Assembly (NCBI RefSeq): GCF_019049285.1
Contig: NZ_JAGMUL010000083.1
Span: 1 to 64,000, forward strand
Reading direction: 5' to 3'
DNA length: 64,000 nucleotides
From: Streptomyces sp. AC550_RSS872
GTDB taxonomy: Bacteria; Actinomycetota; Actinomycetes; Streptomycetales; Streptomycetaceae
Shown here: piece by piece, positions 49,815 to 59,109 of the stretch
Numbering within the stretch: position 1 is the stretch's first letter
How the letters are laid out: every line of letters starts with the position of its first letter
Made by a program: the position numbers and the translations under genes
Notes under the pieces: generated by a model
What the model was told of the DNA's origin: nothing
Database searches by the model: none
The model's input: only the letters and a program-made list of their open reading frames with translations

Positions 49815-49989
49815 TGTTGCCGCCTCCTGCTGTTGCCGGCGCTTCTCGCTCTGCCTGGCCCTCGTCGTCTGTCTCTGTGTCGTCGGCCCCAGTGAGGGGA
49901 AGGACACCGGGGACCAGTCTGACGCACGGCACTGACAGTAGGTGCCTCTCGGGGTCAAGTCGTGACGAGGGGCAGCCGGGAGCCGGACG

Positions 49990-50570
49990 GCGAGTTGTGC
50001 ACAGGACCCTCTTCGAAACGAATTCCCAGCTCTCTCTAGTTGGGAGTAGTAGTAGGGCCTGTGGATACCGTGGATAACCTCGTTTTCCCAGGTCAGAGCG
50101 GAGATTTTGTCCACGGGGCCTGTGGGTGACGGCGGTGGACAACTCGGCGTTTCTGTGGAGAACGGAAAGTTCTGCACACCCCGTGCACAGGCTGGGGCGA
50201 CTTCTCCCCAGTGCCGTCCCCAGCTTTACCCACCTTTCCCACAGCCCAACCCGGCACCTTCGTGTGACGCCTTTCACTCGGGCCGGTGAGGAGGCGCGCC
50301 GCGTTGCCGAACAGTGGACAGCGGTGTGGAGAAGATGGGGATCGCTGGGGACAACTGGTCACAGCCTGTGGGTTGCCGGTGGACAACTTGATGCACAGCC
50401 TGTGGATCTTCTCGCTGTCCACAGTCTGTGGAGATCGTTCGTCCACGAATCCACAAGCAGCTGACCTGGTCTGATGGTCTTTCAACAGGGGCCTCTGTGG
50501 ACACAGTCTGGACAACTTCCCAGTCCCCAGGGTGTGGACGCCAGAAAGTCACCGAATCTGTGGAGAGTGG
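49990..50570. other. Chromosomal replication origin oriC (DnaA-box region)
   Basis: Between dnaN and dnaA, the usual Streptomyces oriC position. About fifteen boxes differ by one or two bases from TTGTCCACA. Examples: 49995-50003 TTGTGCACA, 50069-50077, 50107-50115 TTGTCCACG, 50134-50142, 50154-50162, 50325-50333, 50378-50386, 50401-50409, 50415-50423 CTGTCCACA, 50427-50435, 50496-50504 TGTGGACAC, 50507-50515, 50533-50541, 50559-50567, on both strands. None of those I listed is an exact consensus box. There is no long AT-rich unwinding run as in Escherichia; the least GC-rich stretch is near 50,010-50,110. Confidence 0.93.
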
Positions 50571-50654
50571 CCGTAACGCGGCAGTTAATCGAACAGCCGG
50601 TGTCCTGACGTTCGGCTGCGGCATGACGGGCGGCATGACGGGCGACATGACGAA

Positions 50655-50686
50655 GGGCGCCCCCGGAACCGTCTCCGGGGGCGCCC
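50655..50686 (-). terminator. dnaA terminator
   Basis: GGGCGCCCCCGGA/TCCGGGGGCGCCC near-perfect stem, about 45 bp past the dnaA stop. Confidence 0.85.
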
Positions 50687-50732
50687 TCGGCGTCGTACGG
50701 CGGCTGTTCCGGCCGCTGGTCGGCCGGCTCCG

Positions 50733-52694
50733 TCAGCCGTTCTTGATGCGGTTGGTCAGCTCGGTGACCTGGTTGTAGATGGAGCGCCGCTCGGCCATCA
50801 GATTGCGGATCTTGCGGTCGGCGTGCATCACCGTGGTGTGGTCGCGGCCGCCGAACAGCGCGCCGATCTTCGGCAGCGACAGGTCCGTGAGCTCGCGGCA
50901 CAGGTACATGGCGATCTGCCGGGCCGTGACGAGGGCGCGGCCGCGTGAGGTGCCGCACAGGTCCTCGACGGTCAGGCCGAAGTAGTCGGCGGTCGCGCTC
51001 ATGATGGCCGTGGAGGTGATCTCGGGAGCCGAGTCCTCGCCACCGGGGATCAGGTCCTTCAGGACGATCTCCGTCAGGCCCAGGTCCACCGGCTGCCGGT
51101 TGAGCGACGCGAAGGCCGTCACCCGGATCAGCGCGCCCTCCAGCTCGCGGATGTTGCGCGAGATGCGGGAGGCGATGAACTCCAGGACCTCCGGCGGGGC
51201 GTTGAGCTGCTCCTGGACCGCCTTCTTGCGGAGGATCGCGATACGCGTCTCCAGCTCGGGCGGCTGTACGTCGGTGATCAGGCCCCACTCGAAACGGTTC
51301 CGCAGCCGGTCCTCCAGCGTGACCAGCTGCTTGGGCGGCCGGTCGCTGGAGAGGACGATCTGCTTGTTGGCGTTGTGGAGTGTGTTGAAGGTGTGGAAGA
51401 ACTCCTCCTGCGTCGACTCCTTGTCCGCGAGGAACTGGATGTCGTCGACGAGCAGGATGTCCATCTCGCGGTAGCGCTTGCGGAAGCTGTCGCCCTTGCC
51501 GTCGCGGATGGAGTTGATGAACTCGTTGGTGAACTCCTCGGAGCTCACATATCGCACGCGTGTGCCTGGGTAGAGGCTGCGCGCGTAGTGCCCGATCGCG
51601 TGCAGCAGGTGTGTCTTGCCGAGGCCCGACTCCCCGTAGATGAAGAGGGGGTTGTACGCCTTGGCGGGAGCCTCGGCGACGGCGACGGCGGCCGCGTGGG
51701 CGAAGCGGTTGGAGGCGCCGATGACGAACGTGTCGAAGAGGTACTTCGGGTTCAGGCGCGCGGTGGGCTCACCGGGGCCGGCGGCCGGTGCGGGCTGTGC
51801 GGCCAGGGGGCCGGGGGCGCCGGTGGTCGGCAGGTTCGCGCCGACGGGGCCGCCGCGGTGCACATGACCGGAGCCGGGGGGCGGGTCGGGCAGGTCGCGG
51901 CGTGCGTCGCGGTCGTAGTCGGCGCGCGGCTGGTCGTAGTCGGGCCGCTGCTGCTCGTACTCGGGGCGGTGCTGGTCGTAGTCGGGCCGCTGCTGCTCGT
52001 ACTCGGGGCGGTGCTGGTCGCGGTCAGGACGGTGCTGCTCGTAGTCGGAGCGGTGGCCGTCGTAGGACGGGCGTTCCATCCGCTGCGGGCGGTAATCCTG
52101 GGTGGGCGCGCCGTAGGAGTCCTGTGCGTACGAGTCCTGTGACGGCGATGCGTACGGGTCTCGCTCCGGGAAGCCGAGTCGCTGCTGCTGCCAGCCGTAG
52201 TCGTCCTGGGTCGGGCGGGGCCAGCTGCCGGGGGTGGGCTCGGGGCGCTGGTACTCGTTCGGGTAGGCCGGGCGGGCGGTGGGCAGCGGGTCGTTGGGTG
52301 TGCCGGTCCCGCGGTCGTCGGCGCGGTGGCGGCCGTAGCCGTCGTACGAGGGGAGCTCGGGCTCCTCGTAGCGGGGCTGGGGCGGGGTGGGGGGTGCGGG
52401 TGGGGCGGGGGGTTCGCCGGCGGAGTCGTCGACGGTGATCGCGATGCGGATCGGGCGGCCGCATTCGCGGCTCAGGGTCTCGCTGACGATGGGGGCCAGA
52501 CGGCCCTCCAGTACGCCCTTCGCAAATTCGTTCGGTACGGCGAGGAGGGCGGTGTCCGCCACCAGCGCGAGCGGCTGGCAGCGGCGGATCCAGTGTTCGT
52601 CCTTGACCTCGACGCCCTGCCCGCGGCCCTCACCGAGGAGATGCTCGAGTACTCGTGGCCACACTGCGGCAAGATCGGCAGGTACGTCAGCCAC
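50733..52694 (-). CDS. dnaA: Chromosomal replication initiator DnaA
   Basis: 653 aa. Domain I (1-95, VWPRVLEHLL...), a very long disordered domain II (about 105-315, rich in Tyr, Asp, Arg, Pro, Gln), AAA+ domain III with GESGLGKTHLLHAIG (Lys360) and LLVDDIQFLADKE, and the DNA-binding domain IV ending GALFGGRDHTTVMHADRKI. It opens oriC and autoregulates. GTG 52694. The long domain II is typical of Streptomyces and is expanded by a tandem repeat here. Confidence 0.97.
   Translation of the reverse strand: MADVPADLAAVWPRVLEHLLGEGRGQGVEVKDEHWIRRCQPLALVADTALLAVPNEFAKGVLEGRLAPIVSETLSRECGRPIRIAITVDDSAGEPPAPPAPPTPPQPRYEEPELPSYDGYGRHRADDRGTGTPNDPLPTARPAYPNEYQRPEPTPGSWPRPTQDDYGWQQQRLGFPERDPYASPSQDSYAQDSYGAPTQDYRPQRMERPSYDGHRSDYEQHRPDRDQHRPEYEQQRPDYDQHRPEYEQQRPDYDQPRADYDRDARRDLPDPPPGSGHVHRGGPVGANLPTTGAPGPLAAQPAPAAGPGEPTARLNPKYLFDTFVIGASNRFAHAAAVAVAEAPAKAYNPLFIYGESGLGKTHLLHAIGHYARSLYPGTRVRYVSSEEFTNEFINSIRDGKGDSFRKRYREMDILLVDDIQFLADKESTQEEFFHTFNTLHNANKQIVLSSDRPPKQLVTLEDRLRNRFEWGLITDVQPPELETRIAILRKKAVQEQLNAPPEVLEFIASRISRNIRELEGALIRVTAFASLNRQPVDLGLTEIVLKDLIPGGEDSAPEITSTAIMSATADYFGLTVEDLCGTSRGRALVTARQIAMYLCRELTDLSLPKIGALFGGRDHTTVMHADRKIRNLMAERRSIYNQVTELTNRIKNG
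51931..52060 (-). repeat. 42-bp tandem repeat in the dnaA linker
   Basis: Units 51931-51972 and 51973-52014 are identical, and a degraded third unit follows. They encode repeats of the type QHRPEYEQQRPDYD. In-frame. Confidence 0.92.
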
Positions 52695-52850
52695 AGGGCA
52701 CGCTCTCTCACGGGTCCCACGAACGTGTGATGGTGGGACGGGTCGGGATTCAAAAGGGGTGGAGCCAGAATCAAGGGGACAAGGGAACGAATCGGAGTTC
52801 AGCCACGGTAGTCAGCGCGGCGGGTGCGGTTCAAGTTGTTGTCCCCAGGC

Positions 52851-52859
52851 TGTGGATAG
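52851..52859 (-). promoter_or_regulatory. DnaA-like box in the dnaA-rpmH gap
   Basis: TGTGGATAG, one or two bases off consensus, with TTGTCCCCA at 52838 beside it. Likely autoregulation site of dnaA. Confidence 0.5.
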
Positions 52860-52880
52860 TGTCTCCCCTTGGCCTCCGGT

Positions 52881-52910
52881 TTGACCGGATGGCGCAGCCG
52901 CGCGTACCGT
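52881..52910 (+). promoter_or_regulatory. rpmH promoter
   Basis: TTGACC, 18-bp spacer, TACCGT: matches the streptomycete main-sigma consensus TTGACN/TANNNT. About 165 bp before the rpmH start. Confidence 0.6.
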
Positions 52911-53076
52911 AACCAGGTCGAGTTGTCGATGGCTGCTGCCGCCTGCCTCCGATGGGCACAGATCGCCTCGGGTGATCGGGAAGCGGTGCACTCGGGCGTA
53001 ACGCGAGCTACTCGTGGGCGCACGGTGACAGCCAGGACGGCACCCGCCGAACACCGATTTCTTCTGGAGCCCCCGA

Positions 53077-53214
53077 GTGAGCAAGCGCACCTTCCAGCCG
53101 AACAACCGTCGTCGCGCGAAGACCCACGGCTTCCGGCTGCGTATGCGCACCCGTGCCGGCCGCGCGATTCTCGCGTCCCGCCGTAGCAAGGGTCGCGCCC
53201 GTCTGTCCGCCTGA
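53077..53214 (+). CDS. rpmH: 50S ribosomal protein L34
   Basis: 45 aa: MSKRTFQPNNRRRAKTHGF, then RLRMRTRAGRAILASRRSKG. GTG 53077. Highly basic, matches L34 throughout; conserved dnaA-rpmH-rnpA order. Confidence 0.97.
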   Translation: MSKRTFQPNNRRRAKTHGFRLRMRTRAGRAILASRRSKGRARLSA

Positions 53215-53235
53215 TTCCGATCAGGTCATGACGTC

Positions 53236-53607
53236 GTGCTGCCCACCGAGAACCGGCTGAGGCGGCGCGAGGACTTCGCGACCGCGGTACGACGGGGTCG
53301 CCGGGCAGGACGCCCGACACTCGTCGTCCACCTTCGTAGCGGTGCCACGGACCCGCACGCGTCTGGGGAGAGCGCTCCCCGGACACGTGCGGGTTTCGTC
53401 GTGAGCAAGGCTGTGGGTGGTGCGGTCGTGCGGAACACAGTGAAGCGCCGGCTTCGCCATCTGATGCGCGACCGAGTCGACCAGCTGCCCCCCGGTAGCC
53501 TGGTAGTCGTACGAGCGCTGCCCGGTGCGGGTGACGCCGACCATGCACAGCTGGCCCGAGACCTGGATGCCGCTCTGCAGCGGCTCCTGGGAGGGGGCGC
53601 GCGATGA
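53236..53607 (+). CDS. rnpA: Ribonuclease P protein component
   Basis: 123 aa. LPTENRLRRREDFATAVRRG, AVVRNTVKRRLRHL (RNR motif), VVVRALPGAG. Binds the P RNA for tRNA 5' processing. GTG start 21 bp after rpmH; last codons overlap yidD by 4 bp (ATGA). Confidence 0.95.
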   Translation: MLPTENRLRRREDFATAVRRGRRAGRPTLVVHLRSGATDPHASGESAPRTRAGFVVSKAVGGAVVRNTVKRRLRHLMRDRVDQLPPGSLVVVRALPGAGDADHAQLARDLDAALQRLLGGGAR

Positions 53608-53957
53608 AGTACCCACTGCTGGCTCTGATCAAGCTGTACCAGTGGACGATCAGTCCGCTGCTCGGGCCGGTGTGCAAGTACTACCCGTCGTGTTCCCATT
53701 ACGGCTACACGGCGATCGACCGGCACGGTGCGATCAAGGGCACGGCGCTCACCGCCTGGCGCATCTTGCGGTGCAATCCGTGGTCGCTGGGTGGTGTGGA
53801 CCATGTCCCGCCACGCAAGCGCCCGCGGTGGCACGAGATGCTGCGGGGCGCTTGGCGCGCACGCAAGGGCGGGCCCTCCGCCGCCGAAACGGCCACCGAA
53901 GAGAATGTTCCTTCGAGCCCGGCCGCAGAGACCTCGCCCCATGCCCAAGGAGCATGA
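53604..53957 (+). CDS. yidD: Membrane protein insertion efficiency factor YidD
   Basis: 117 aa. The YidD core (about 1-75): LALIKLYQWTISPLLGP, CKYYPSCSHYGYTAIDRHGA, ILRCNPWSLGGVDHVP. The tail is Ala/Glu-rich. Aids YidC. ATG overlapping rnpA stop. Confidence 0.94.
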   Translation: MKYPLLALIKLYQWTISPLLGPVCKYYPSCSHYGYTAIDRHGAIKGTALTAWRILRCNPWSLGGVDHVPPRKRPRWHEMLRGAWRARKGGPSAAETATEENVPSSPAAETSPHAQGA

Positions 53958-53960
53958 TTA

Positions 53961-55232
53961 GTGGACACGATTGCCAGCCTCTTCAGCTTCATCACGACAC
54001 CCGTCTCATGGGTCATCGTCCAGTTCCACAAGGTGTACGGCGCCATCTTCGGCCCTGACACCGGGTGGGCCTGGGGCCTGTCCATCGTGTCCCTGGTGAT
54101 CCTGATCCGTATCTGCCTGATCCCGCTCTTTGTGAAGCAGATCAAGGCGACCCGGGCCATGCAGACGCTCCAGCCCGAGATGAAGAAGATCCAGGAGCGC
54201 TACAAGAACGACAAGCAGCGTCAGTCCGAAGAGATGATGAAGCTGTACAAGGAGACGGGCACCAACCCGCTCTCCTCGTGCCTTCCCATCCTGGCGCAGT
54301 CGCCGTTCTTCTTCGCCCTGTACCACGTGCTCAACAGCATCGCTAACAACGACACCATCGGTGTCATCAACGAAAGCCTGCTGAAGAGCGCGCAGCAGGC
54401 GCATATCTTCGGGGCCCCGCTGGCCGCGAAGTTCACCGACAGCGCCTCGGACGTCGCTGCCCTCGAGGCCTCGCTGACCACGGTCCGGATCGTCACCGCG
54501 GTCATGATCGTCCTGATGTCGGCGTCGCAGTTCTACACGCAGCGTCAGCTGATGACGAAGAACGTCGACACCACGGTGAAAACGCCGTTCATGCAGCAGC
54601 AGAAGATGCTGATGTACGTCTTCCCGGTCATGTTCGCCGTCTTCGGTATCAACTTCCCGGTCGGTGTCCTCGTCTACTGGCTGACCACCAACGTGTGGAC
54701 CATGGGCCAGCAGATGTACGTCATCCGCAACAACCCGACGCCGGGTTCCAAGGCCCAGGCCGCGTACCTGGAGCGTCTCACCAAGCACGTCACGCAGCAC
54801 GGCAAGGCCCGCAAGCGCAGCGAGCGCGTCATCATCAAGGCGATCGTCGCCAAGGGCCGTGACCGTAACGAGTACGAGCGCAAGTTCATCAACGGCCTGA
54901 GCAAGGCGGGTCTCGCGGCGCAGGGCGACGGCAGTGTGGTGAAGAGCGAGGGTTCTGTCGCCACCGTGACCGAGGACGGTACGCCGACCACGGCTGGTAC
55001 CCCCAAGCGTCAGCAGCCGAAGCGGCAGAGCAAGTCCCAGCGTCAGTCCGGTGGTGCGAAGCAGGCCGGTGAGCCGACCACCTCGCTTCAGAAGTCCGAC
55101 GAACCCGAGGACGCCAAGCCCGACGCTGTCAAGAAGGCCGCGCAGAAGCCCGGCGGCGGCACCCGCAGCAAGGCCCAGTCCGGGCAGCGCAAGGGCGGCC
55201 CGCAGCGCCCCAAGTCCCCGTCCAAGAAGTAA
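53961..55232 (+). CDS. yidC: Membrane protein insertase YidC
   Basis: 423 aa: about five membrane helices, QIKATRAMQTLQPEMKKIQERY (the 60KD_IMP region), NPLSSCLPILAQSPFFFALY, and MYVFPVMFAVFGINFPVGVLVYW. A long Lys/Gln/Ser-rich C-terminal tail binds ribosomes. GTG 53961. Confidence 0.95.
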   Translation: MDTIASLFSFITTPVSWVIVQFHKVYGAIFGPDTGWAWGLSIVSLVILIRICLIPLFVKQIKATRAMQTLQPEMKKIQERYKNDKQRQSEEMMKLYKETGTNPLSSCLPILAQSPFFFALYHVLNSIANNDTIGVINESLLKSAQQAHIFGAPLAAKFTDSASDVAALEASLTTVRIVTAVMIVLMSASQFYTQRQLMTKNVDTTVKTPFMQQQKMLMYVFPVMFAVFGINFPVGVLVYWLTTNVWTMGQQMYVIRNNPTPGSKAQAAYLERLTKHVTQHGKARKRSERVIIKAIVAKGRDRNEYERKFINGLSKAGLAAQGDGSVVKSEGSVATVTEDGTPTTAGTPKRQQPKRQSKSQRQSGGAKQAGEPTTSLQKSDEPEDAKPDAVKKAAQKPGGGTRSKAQSGQRKGGPQRPKSPSKK

Positions 55233-55247
55233 GAAGGAGCCCATCCC

Positions 55248-55760
55248 GTGACGGAAGGCACCACCTCCGCCGCTGCCGAGGGTGCAGACACCCTGACCCG
55301 CCTGGAGCAGGAGGGCGAGATCGCGGCGGATTACCTCGAGGGTCTGCTCGACATCGCCGATCTCGACGGCGACATCGACATGGACGTCGAGGCCGACCGC
55401 GCCGCTGTCTCGATCATCAGCGACGCGGGCAGCCGAGACCTGCAGAAGCTGGTCGGGCGTGACGGCGAGGTGCTGGAGGCATTGCAGGAGCTCACGCGCC
55501 TGGCCGTGCACCGGGAGACCGGGGACCGCAGCCGGCTGATGCTGGACATCGCGGGCTACCGGGCCCAGAAGCGCACCGAGCTCTCCGAGCTGGGTGCCAA
55601 GGCCGCCGCCGAGGCCAAGAGCACGGGCGAGCCCGTGAAGCTGAAGCCGATGACGCCGTTCGAGCGCAAGGTCGTGCACGACGCGGTCAAGTCCGCGGGC
55701 CTGCGCAGCGAGTCCGAGGGCGAGGAACCGCAGCGGTTCGTCGTCGTGCTCCCCGCCTGA
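55248..55760 (+). CDS. khpB: RNA-binding protein KhpB (Jag) with R3H domain
   Basis: 170 aa: KH domain (LVGRDGEVLEALQELTRLAVHRETGD) and R3H (LKPMTPFERKVVHDAVKSAGL, SESEGEEPQRFVVV). The N-terminal Jag domain is absent, as in other actinobacteria. Likely RNA chaperone at the growth zone. GTG start with GGAGCCC upstream. Confidence 0.92.
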   Translation: MTEGTTSAAAEGADTLTRLEQEGEIAADYLEGLLDIADLDGDIDMDVEADRAAVSIISDAGSRDLQKLVGRDGEVLEALQELTRLAVHRETGDRSRLMLDIAGYRAQKRTELSELGAKAAAEAKSTGEPVKLKPMTPFERKVVHDAVKSAGLRSESEGEEPQRFVVVLPA

Positions 55761-55882
55761 TCGGCCCGTTCGTTCCCCCGGCCCCGTCTGCCCGCAGGCG
55801 GGGCCGAACTTTGTCAGCCTGATAGTTCTGGTGGTTCTGGTGTCGGCGTTCAGTGCGCCGACGGTACGGAAGGACGGTCCCC

Positions 55883-56599
55883 GTGACGGAGGCAGCGGAG
55901 CTTCCCCCTGCGCCCGAGCAGGCACGTGAGGTGTTCGGCGATCGCTTCGCTGATGCGGTCCGCTACGCCGAACTGCTCGCCGAGGCGGGTGTGCAGCGTG
56001 GTCTGATCGGCCCACGTGAGGTGCCCCGCCTGTGGGAGCGGCATCTGCTGAACTGTGCGGTGCTCTCCGAGGTCGTGCCCGAGAGTGTGACGGTGTGCGA
56101 CGTCGGCTCGGGCGCGGGCCTGCCCGGCATTCCCCTGGCCCTGGTCCGGGAGGACCTGAAGATCACGCTGCTGGAGCCCCTGCTGCGGCGTACGAACTTC
56201 CTGACAGAGGTCGTGGAGCTGCTGGGGCTGGATCATGTGACGGTCGTCCGTGGGCGTGCCGAGGAGGTCATGGGGAAGCTGCCGCCGGTGCATGTGGTGA
56301 CCGCACGTGCGGTGGCACCGCTGGACCGGTTGGCCACCTGGGGCATCCCGTTGCTGCGCCCGTACGGCGAGATGCTCGCCCTCAAGGGCGACACTGCCGA
56401 GGAAGAGCTGAAGAGCGCGTCGACCGCCCTGAGCAAGCTTGGTGCGGTGGAGACGTCGATCCTGCATGTGGGTGACGGCGTCGTGGATCCTCTGTCGACA
56501 GTCGTGCGGGTCGAGGTCGGGGAGAGTCCGGGCGGTGTGCGGTTCGCTGCGAAGCGGGCCAAGGCGGCGAGGACGGGGCGGGCGCGGCGCCGACGCTGA
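55883..56599 (+). CDS. rsmG: 16S rRNA (guanine527-N7)-methyltransferase RsmG (GidB)
   Basis: 238 aa. SAM motif VCDVGSGAGLPGIPLAL; RGRAEEV; VVTARAVAPLDRLATWGIPLL; GGVRFAAKRAK tail. Methylates G527 of 16S rRNA; loss gives low-level streptomycin resistance. GTG 55883 has GGAAGGA upstream; in-frame longer start at 55,853. Confidence 0.93.
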   Translation: MTEAAELPPAPEQAREVFGDRFADAVRYAELLAEAGVQRGLIGPREVPRLWERHLLNCAVLSEVVPESVTVCDVGSGAGLPGIPLALVREDLKITLLEPLLRRTNFLTEVVELLGLDHVTVVRGRAEEVMGKLPPVHVVTARAVAPLDRLATWGIPLLRPYGEMLALKGDTAEEELKSASTALSKLGAVETSILHVGDGVVDPLSTVVRVEVGESPGGVRFAAKRAKAARTGRARRRR

Positions 56600-56692
56600 T
56601 CCGTCCTGACGACGAGACGTACTCCACACAAGCTGGCAAACCTACCCATGCCGGAGTGTCGCGACAGATCAGCGACGGCGCCTGTGCATCGT

Positions 56693-56706
56693 GTTTCACG
56701 TGAAAC
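56693..56706. other. parS site (exact)
   Basis: GTTTCACGTGAAAC, intergenic upstream of parA. Confidence 0.93.
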
Positions 56707-56834
56707 GTCGCTCACTGCTGCACGGCATCATCAGTCGTGGCCGCGCCGCGGCCGAACCTCGGGACCGAAAGCCCCTCGGTTCTCTCGGAGAGGGTGCTTC
56801 TGACGACACTCCGTCCCCCTTGAGGGGCACGGAG

Positions 56835-56861
56835 TTGTCCACAGAGGTGGATTTCTCCACA
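56835..56861 (+). promoter_or_regulatory. DnaA boxes upstream of parA
   Basis: TTGTCCACA (exact) at 56835-56843 and TTCTCCACA at 56853-56861. Confidence 0.75.
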
Positions 56862-56945
56862 GAACACCAGGCCTCACTGGTTCACGACCCCGAAGACATG
56901 GGAGGCTCTGTTCACTGCGAGCCTGAAGTCGAGGAGAGTGAATCC

Positions 56946-57971
56946 GTGCGGTCCGACGCCAACATCGCGGGACCGATGACCGATCCGGTCCCCGGTCCCC
57001 GTACCGAGTCGACGGGGGAGGATGTTTCACGTGAAACACCGCCCCCGATGGACGACACTCCCATCGGTCGTGCTGCCCAACTGGCGGTGGAGGCTCTAGG
57101 TCGCGCCGGCGAGGGCCTGCCACGGCCCGAGCAGACCCGCGTCATCGTGGTCGCCAACCAGAAGGGGGGCGTGGGCAAGACGACGACGACCGTCAACCTT
57201 GCCGCATCGCTGGCTCTTCATGGTGGCCGCGTGCTGGTCATCGACCTCGACCCGCAGGGCAACGCATCCACTGCCCTGGGGATCGATCATCACGCCGAAG
57301 TCCCTTCCATCTACGACGTGTTGGTCGAGAGCAAGCCGCTTGCGGAAGTCGTCCAGCCGGTCCCTGATGTCGAGGGTCTCTTCTGCGCCCCTGCCACGAT
57401 CGATCTCGCCGGTGCGGAGATCGAGCTGGTGTCTCTGGTGGCGCGCGAGAGCCGACTCCAGCGGGCGATTCAGGCTTACGAGCAGCCGCTGGACTACGTC
57501 CTCATCGACTGCCCGCCCTCGCTCGGCCTGCTGACGGTCAATGCGCTGGTGGCCGGGCAGGAGGTCCTGATTCCCATCCAGTGCGAGTACTACGCGCTGG
57601 AGGGCCTGGGTCAGCTGCTGCGGAACGTCGACCTGGTACGGGGACACCTCAACCCCACTCTGCACGTCTCGACGATCCTGCTCACGATGTACGACGGCCG
57701 GACGCGGCTCGCGTCCCAGGTCGCGGACGAGGTGCGCACCCACTTCGGTGACGAGGTGCTGAAGACCAGCATTCCCCGCTCGGTCCGTATCTCCGAGGCG
57801 CCGAGCTATGGGCAGACGGTCCTGACTTACGATCCAGGATCGAGCGGTGCCTTGTCGTATCTTGAGGCGGCACGAGAAATCGCGCTGAAGGGTGTCGGCG
57901 TCAGTTACGACCCGACCCACGCCCACTTCGGCGCCCAGAGCAATCCAAGCATGGCGGAGGGGATCCAGTGA
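56946..57971 (+). CDS. parA: Chromosome partitioning ATPase ParA (Soj)
   Basis: 341 aa from GTG 56946. Deviant Walker A KGGVGKTTTTVNLA, then LDPQGNASTALG, DCPPSLGLLTVNAL. Organises oriC complexes at hyphal tips. GTG 56946 has AGGAGAG 7 bp upstream; ATG 56898 (MGGSVHCEPE) also fits, as annotated in relatives. An exact parS lies inside the gene. Confidence 0.94.
   Translation: MRSDANIAGPMTDPVPGPRTESTGEDVSRETPPPMDDTPIGRAAQLAVEALGRAGEGLPRPEQTRVIVVANQKGGVGKTTTTVNLAASLALHGGRVLVIDLDPQGNASTALGIDHHAEVPSIYDVLVESKPLAEVVQPVPDVEGLFCAPATIDLAGAEIELVSLVARESRLQRAIQAYEQPLDYVLIDCPPSLGLLTVNALVAGQEVLIPIQCEYYALEGLGQLLRNVDLVRGHLNPTLHVSTILLTMYDGRTRLASQVADEVRTHFGDEVLKTSIPRSVRISEAPSYGQTVLTYDPGSSGALSYLEAAREIALKGVGVSYDPTHAHFGAQSNPSMAEGIQ
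57024..57037. other. parS site (exact) inside parA
   Basis: GTTTCACGTGAAAC, read as VSRET in parA. Confidence 0.93.
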
Positions 57972-59074
57972 GCGAGCGACGGAGGGGGTTGGGCCGTGGT
58001 CTCGGCGCACTGATCCCTGCTGCACCGACTGAGAAGACGGTGCCCCCTGCTGCCATGGGAGGGGCTGCTTCCCCGTCTCCGGCTGCCATTCCGGTGCTGA
58101 GCGAGCGAGGGGTGGCCGCAGCCAAGGTGGCCACACTGCCGCCTGTTTCACATGAAACCGAGGAGTCGGCACCGCACGGACCTCACGGTGCCGTGGAGAC
58201 GCCCGCACCTCCCATGGGCGCCCACTTCGCGGAGATCCCCCTTGAGGCGATCACGCCGAACCCGCGGCAGCCGCGTGAGGTCTTCGATGAGGATGCGCTG
58301 CAAGAACTTGTCACCTCCATCCAGGAGGTCGGGCTCCTCCAGCCGATCGTCGTACGGCAGATCGGCCCCGCACGCTACGAGCTCATCATGGGCGAGCGGC
58401 GCTGGCGTGCCTGCCGCGAGGCCGGCCTCGAGGCGATCCCGGCGATCGTGCGGGCCACGGACGACGAGAAGCTTCTCCTGGATGCCCTCCTGGAGAACCT
58501 GCACCGGGCTCAGCTGAATCCGATCGAAGAGGCGGCTGCCTACGATCAGCTGCTGAAGGACTTCAACTGCACGCACGACCAGTTGGCGGACCGTATCGGC
58601 CGTTCGCGCCCGCAGGTCTCCAACACCCTGCGTCTGCTGAAGCTCTCGCCCAAGGTCCAGAACCGGGTGGCCGCCGGTGTGCTCTCCGCCGGGCATGCGC
58701 GGGCCCTCCTCTCGGTCGACGATCCGGAGGAGCAGGAGCGGCTGGCCTACCGGGTGGTGGCCGAGGGGCTCTCGGTCCGCTCCGTCGAAGAGATCGTGAC
58801 CCTGATGGGCTCCCGCCCGCAGAAGACCCAGCGCTCCAGGGGGCCACGGGCCGGATCCGTGCCCTCCCCGGCGCTGTCCGACCTCGCGACCCGTCTCTCG
58901 GACCGCTTCGAGACACGGGTGAAGGTCGAACTGGGCCAGAAGAAGGGCAAGATCACGGTCGAGTTCGCCTCCCCGGACGACCTTGAGCGGATCCTCAGTA
59001 CGCTCGCTCCGGGCGAGAAGCTGGCTCTGCAGAAGAGTCTTCTGGACGGTGACACGGACGAAACCGAGCTCTGA
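57968..59074 (+). CDS. parB: Chromosome partitioning protein ParB (Spo0J)
   Basis: 368 aa. Ala/Pro-rich N-terminus; ParB/Srx domain with NPRQPREVF and GERRWRACREAG (CTP-binding), HTH (HDQLADRIGRSRPQVSNTLRLLKL), C-terminal dimerisation. Binds parS, slides as a CTP-dependent clamp, loads SMC. GTG overlaps the parA stop (GTGA). Confidence 0.95.
   Translation: MSERRRGLGRGLGALIPAAPTEKTVPPAAMGGAASPSPAAIPVLSERGVAAAKVATLPPVSHETEESAPHGPHGAVETPAPPMGAHFAEIPLEAITPNPRQPREVFDEDALQELVTSIQEVGLLQPIVVRQIGPARYELIMGERRWRACREAGLEAIPAIVRATDDEKLLLDALLENLHRAQLNPIEEAAAYDQLLKDFNCTHDQLADRIGRSRPQVSNTLRLLKLSPKVQNRVAAGVLSAGHARALLSVDDPEEQERLAYRVVAEGLSVRSVEEIVTLMGSRPQKTQRSRGPRAGSVPSPALSDLATRLSDRFETRVKVELGQKKGKITVEFASPDDLERILSTLAPGEKLALQKSLLDGDTDETEL
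58145..58158. other. parS-like site (one mismatch) inside parB
   Basis: GTTTCACATGAAAC, 13 of 14. Confidence 0.75.
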
Positions 59075-59109
59075 GGCTCGGCCAGCCAGGTCTCCTCCCG
59101 GCCATCCAT

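Larger units (their letters stand above)
52695..53076. other. Divergent dnaA/rpmH intergenic region
   Basis: About 380 bp, holding dnaA and rpmH promoters and the DnaA-like boxes listed separately. No gene. Confidence 0.6.

Noticed and set aside
51931..52060. Possible CRISPR or direct-repeat array opposite dnaA
   Set aside because: Contiguous 42-bp coding repeats of the DnaA linker with no spacers.
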